Shown here: in pieces, positions 5,901-7,580 of the stretch
How positions within the stretch are numbered: the first letter of the stretch is position 1
How the letters are laid out: each line of letters begins with the position of its first letter
Source: Candidatus Pacearchaeota archaeon
Lineage (GTDB): Archaea; Nanobdellota; Nanobdellia; UBA10117; JABICX01
Direction: 5' to 3'
Length of the DNA stretch: 7,580 nucleotides
Assembly (NCBI GenBank): GCA_017609995.1
Contig: JAFCCX010000017.1
Coordinates: 1-7,580 of the forward strand
Program-made: the position numbers and the translations under genes
The notes under the pieces: model-generated
The model's input: the letters and a program-made list of their open reading frames with translations, nothing else
What the model was told of the DNA's origin: nothing
The model's database searches: none

Positions 5901-6131
5901 ATGGTATCTGCGAGAAAAAAACAATACATGAAGAAGTATAATCAGCTAACTGAAGTTAAAACAAAGAAAGCAGAATATATGAGAAAAACCAGAGCTGATA
6001 AAGATAAAGATGCTGCTCGTAGATTAGTTTTATTCTTAGCTGAGATGGGCTATAGAGATTGGGCTGCAGATGTTGCTATGGAAAGAGCACCAGAAATGCT
6101 AGCAACAGTTAAAGCACGAGCTAAGAAATGA
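5901..6131 (+). CDS. Small basic helical protein, possible nucleic-acid binder
   Basis: This 76-residue protein has no membrane segment. Residues 1-36 are strongly basic with regularly spaced tyrosines: QYMKKYNQLTEVKTKKAEYM. This recalls the basic tyrosine repeat (Y-x3-Y..PEVK..) found in many small archaeal and phage proteins of unknown role. Residues 38-72 form a more hydrophobic helical segment, RLVLFLAEMGYRDWAADVAMERAPEML. The charge suggests RNA, DNA or lipid-headgroup binding, but nothing proves this. It sits three bases after paralogue B with its own GGAG site, and its stop overlaps the start of the next gene (ATGA), so it belongs to the same operon. Confidence 0.7.
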   Translation: MVSARKKQYMKKYNQLTEVKTKKAEYMRKTRADKDKDAARRLVLFLAEMGYRDWAADVAMERAPEMLATVKARAKK

Positions 6132-6541
6132 AGGCAACAACACACCTTATTTTCGCATTGTTTTTAGCTGTTGTATTTTTCAAAGATTTTCTATTTGCAA
6201 GAACAATTGAAAGTTTTATTTTCATTGCTTTACTAATTATTGGAGCTACCTTACCTGATTTTGATATCAAGAATACATGGTTCAAACACCGAGGACTATC
6301 ACATTCAATCTTTGTTCCAATCGCATTGCTCTTCGTAGCGTATTTTTATTTGCCAGCATATGCTTTAGTTGTTGGAACATTATCGCATGGCCTGGCTGAT
6401 GCTTTAACACCAATGGGCTGGAAACCATTTACACCATTTAAATTTAAGATAAAAGGTCCAATAAAAACAGGTAGCTTAGCTGAAATTCTATTTGCAGCAG
6501 CAATTCTTTTCGTAATTTTTGGAATGGTTCTACCCATATAA
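6128..6541 (+). CDS. YdjM-family membrane-bound putative metal-dependent hydrolase
   Basis: This 137-residue protein fits the YdjM/DUF457 family (PF04307), integral membrane proteins annotated as putative metal-dependent hydrolases, with reaction unknown. The family's histidine and aspartate motifs are in order: His6 in ATTHL, LPDFD (43-47), HRGLSHS (54-60), and LSHGLADALTPMG (85-97). There are four probable membrane helices, at about 7-20, 28-43, 61-83 and 116-135. The polar motifs lie at helix ends, as expected for a metal site at the membrane face. The start overlaps the preceding stop by four bases (ATGA), giving tight translational coupling. Its 3' end overlaps the convergent DUF2683-like gene by 12 bases. 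It is the last gene of the operon begun at 5402 and the only one with a recognisable family. Confidence 0.85.
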   Translation: MKATTHLIFALFLAVVFFKDFLFARTIESFIFIALLIIGATLPDFDIKNTWFKHRGLSHSIFVPIALLFVAYFYLPAYALVVGTLSHGLADALTPMGWKPFTPFKFKIKGPIKTGSLAEILFAAAILFVIFGMVLPI

Positions 6542-6724
6542 CGCTCTTCTGTGATGTAGCTGTAAATCTTTTCTTGTAGCAATTTCCATGCCTTCATGGG
6601 TCTTCGCATGGTGTTTTGCAAGCCACTCGATAGCACCACTTTTTGTTTTTAGTTCTTCTCTTGCCTTAACAATATTAAGAACTCGGTTAGCTTCAGGAGA
6701 AATTTCAATGATTGCTTTGACCAT
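6530..6724 (-). CDS. DUF2683-like small protein, probable ribbon-helix-helix fold
   Basis: This 64-residue protein starts VKAIIEISPEANRVLNIVKA, close to the head of small archaeal proteins grouped as DUF2683 (recalled from memory, not searched). The order is one strand (2-9), a helix (10-26), a loop with KTKSG, and a second helix (30-41). That is the ribbon-helix-helix pattern of small dimeric DNA-binding regulators, often antitoxins or autoregulators. The tail (42-64) is rich in His and Arg. No toxin partner is seen beside it. The ATG at 6724 is supported by a TATA-like box about 25 bases upstream and the absence of a Shine-Dalgarno (leaderless). Three TTAA-centred palindromes cover its promoter, which would suit autoregulation. 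It runs convergent with, and overlaps by 12 bases, the YdjM-family gene. Confidence 0.75.
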   Translation of the reverse strand: MVKAIIEISPEANRVLNIVKAREELKTKSGAIEWLAKHHAKTHEGMEIATRKDLQLHHRRALYG

Positions 6725-6756
6725 ATGTTAACATGGTATTAATACTATATTAATGT
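6725..6756. repeat. Three TTAA-centred palindromes at 11-bp spacing
   Basis: ATGTTAACAT (6725-6734) and GTATTAATAC (6736-6745) are both perfect 10-base palindromes. A third, imperfect copy is ATATTAATGT (6747-6756). Their TTAA cores start at 6728, 6739 and 6750, exactly one helical turn apart. The array covers the TATA-like box and the start point of the minus-strand gene at 6724. It is a candidate operator for a dimeric regulator binding cooperatively on one face of the DNA. Confidence 0.5.
6745..6754 (-). promoter_or_regulatory. TATA-like box of the DUF2683-like gene
   Basis: On the minus strand ATTAATATAG is centred about 25 bases before the ATG at 6724, fitting a leaderless transcript. 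It is embedded in the third palindrome of the TTAA array. Confidence 0.45.
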
Positions 6757-6773
6757 TTTTGTCAATAATAACA

Positions 6774-6781
6774 CTTAAAAA
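6774..6781 (+). promoter_or_regulatory. TATA-like box of the methyltransferase-like gene
   Basis: CTTAAAAA is centred about 26 bases before the ATG at 6803. A pyrimidine-rich stretch with CCTCC follows, but there is no Shine-Dalgarno, so a leaderless transcript is likely. Confidence 0.4.
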
Positions 6782-6802
6782 CCCGATTTCCTCCTTAAAG
6801 TA

Positions 6803-7456
6803 ATGGTAGAACTTAAACTAAACGCTAATGGACCTAATCTTACACCTAGTCAGCATTATGCCGATATAGAAGTTATTCTCAAACACTTTGCAGAATCACA
6901 AGGTGAAGAATATGAAGAAAGTGTTAATGAACGAAAACTAAATACCGCCTCTCTTGAAATTATGGAGCCACATGTTGTAGGTAATACTCTTATGGATGTT
7001 GGATCTCATATTGGAAGTTCAGCGCTGTATTTTATCCGAAAGGGAATCGTTGACCAAGCAACCCTTGTGGATATAAATCAATATGCTTTTGAACTAGCAG
7101 GCGTAGCAACTCATTTTTTAGATATTGAAGATAACGTTCAATTTATGCCTGCAGACATGAGACAACCATTACTCCGATCTGCAGATACTGTACTTTTATC
7201 TGATGCAACATATCGTCCACCAGAAGAGGATCATTTTATTCATGGAGTTAGTATTGAAGAGAGCGCAACTGTTCTAGAAACACTAAAACCAAGTATTGAT
7301 GAGCGATTACTTTTAGGTAGAACTGCGCGACAAATTCGAAGACTTAAACCAACTATACGCGAAGATCTAACTGCAGCTGGTTTTGATATAATTCATGAAG
7401 ATCAAGTTCGAGCAGGGCCAAAGCAGTATGCATTATTTGTTTGCAACATAAAATAA
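6803..7456 (+). CDS. SAM-dependent methyltransferase-like protein, unknown target
   Basis: This 217-residue protein looks like a class I (Rossmann) methyltransferase. An N-terminal helical part (1-58) with many Glu residues is followed by strand-loop NTLMDVGSHIGSSAL (61-75), matching motif I (DxGxxxG). TLVDIN (87-92) follows, with the acidic residue that usually holds the SAM ribose. MPADM (115-119) corresponds to motif III. LLSDATYRPP (131-140) is at the motif IV position, and its D-x-x-Y-x-P-P only loosely resembles the catalytic motifs of nucleic-acid methyltransferases. The C-terminal strands end in YALFVCN. The substrate cannot be told; RNA, protein and small molecules are all possible. 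It appears to be a single gene with its own leaderless promoter, ending 60 bases before the next gene. The sequence looks intact. Confidence 0.68.
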   Translation: MVELKLNANGPNLTPSQHYADIEVILKHFAESQGEEYEESVNERKLNTASLEIMEPHVVGNTLMDVGSHIGSSALYFIRKGIVDQATLVDINQYAFELAGVATHFLDIEDNVQFMPADMRQPLLRSADTVLLSDATYRPPEEDHFIHGVSIEESATVLETLKPSIDERLLLGRTARQIRRLKPTIREDLTAAGFDIIHEDQVRAGPKQYALFVCNIK

Positions 7457-7480
7457 AAGCTTCCACTAATTAGGCTTTTA
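7454..7480 (+). terminator. Weak hairpin terminator after the methyltransferase-like gene
   Basis: TAAAAGC (7454-7460) pairs with GCTTTTA (7474-7480), a seven-base stem extendable by a T-G and a T-A pair, and includes the stop codon. The TTTT of the 3' arm and the TTT at 7484-7486 give a short U-rich end. The stem is AT-rich and weak, so its role is uncertain. Confidence 0.3.
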
Positions 7481-7487
7481 AAATTTA
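7476..7487 (+). promoter_or_regulatory. TATA-like box of the gene at 7517
   Basis: TTTTAAAATTTA is centred about 36 bases before the ATG at 7517, the same distance as before pyrF. A transcript starting about 25 bases downstream would have a short leader containing the GAGG site at 7506-7509. Confidence 0.4.
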
Positions 7488-7505
7488 ACTGTTCTAAAGT
7501 AGCTA

Positions 7506-7509
7506 GAGG
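7506..7509 (+). promoter_or_regulatory. Ribosome binding site of the gene at 7517
   Basis: GAGG followed by ATGA resembles the archaeal Shine-Dalgarno and is seven bases before the ATG at 7517, which fixes that start. Confidence 0.5.
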
Positions 7510-7516
7510 ATGAATT

Positions 7517-7580
7517 ATGGTACCAGATAAAATTGATTTAAATGTTGCTGAGGCACAGCAAGATGATGTTGATAAAGGTC
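7517..7580 (+). CDS. Start of a probable Cdc48/VAT-type AAA ATPase (partial)
   Basis: The frame from the ATG at 7517 stays open to the edge of the window, giving only 21 residues. The segment LNVAEAQQDDVDKG resembles the beginning of archaeal Cdc48/VAT ATPases, where L-x-VAEA-x3-DVG-x-G-IARID opens the N-terminal double-psi barrel. That enzyme is a hexameric unfoldase that feeds proteins to the proteasome or takes complexes apart. Here Asp replaces the Gly of DVG. A Shine-Dalgarno and a TATA-like box support a true gene start. The family call rests on about 14 residues and needs the rest of the gene. Confidence 0.5.
   Translation, partial: MVPDKIDLNVAEAQQDDVDKG

Noticed and set aside
6346..6639. 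Minus-strand open frame across the end of the YdjM-family gene and the DUF2683-like gene
   Set aside because: It conflicts with two better-supported frames, one with family motifs and one with a promoter, and has no start signals of its own.
1..7580. tRNA, rRNA, CRISPR array or insertion sequence
   Set aside because: No cloverleaf, rRNA-like block, repeat-spacer pattern, transposase or flanking inverted repeat was seen on either strand, and almost all of the window is occupied by genes.

Overview
This window is AT-rich DNA (about one third G+C by eye) with very tight gene packing. The organism is almost certainly an archaeon, most likely a small-genome lineage such as Woesearchaeota or another DPANN group. 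The evidence is an archaeal-type topoisomerase I with paired C-terminal zinc fingers, the archaeal recombinase paralogue RadB, a Ura3-like orotidine-monophosphate decarboxylase, a small DUF2683-like protein, and the first residues of a probable Cdc48/VAT AAA ATPase. Promoters look archaeal: most genes have a TATA-like box 24-28 bases before the start codon and no Shine-Dalgarno (leaderless transcripts). A few have a box about 36 bases upstream plus a GGTGAT or GAGG ribosome binding site.

Layout. Positions 1-342 hold a possible tail of an upstream gene and a small charged hypothetical protein. Positions 380-2356 encode topoisomerase I (topA). Positions 2393-4643 hold a nucleotide-metabolism block: a LOG/TIGR00725-type protein, then pyrF and a divergent pyrE-like gene translated as a coupled pair. 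radB lies on the minus strand at 4633-5343 and overlaps the end of pyrE tail to tail. A compact divergent promoter with an 18-bp palindrome separates radB from a four-gene plus-strand operon (5402-6541). That operon encodes two related small membrane-anchored coiled-coil proteins, a basic helical protein and a YdjM-family membrane protein. A minus-strand DUF2683/ribbon-helix-helix-like gene (6530-6724) converges on it. Upstream of that gene are three TTAA-centred palindromic elements exactly 11 bp apart. A plus-strand methyltransferase-like gene (6803-7456) follows. The window ends inside an AAA-ATPase-like gene beginning at 7517.

How the genes may work together. PyrE and PyrF together would convert orotate and PRPP to UMP, and the LOG-type enzyme could act on nucleoside monophosphates. 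Both the PyrF (phosphate-gripping Arg replaced by Ser) and the PyrE-like protein (shortened catalytic loop without the usual His, long C-terminal extension) depart from their families, so the pathway may be altered. TopA and RadB are ordinary DNA-maintenance genes. The least explained part is the 5402-6541 operon, whose first two proteins share an EF-YENP head, a membrane helix and a clean heptad repeat and may form a hetero-oligomer. No mobile element, CRISPR array, tRNA or rRNA was seen.
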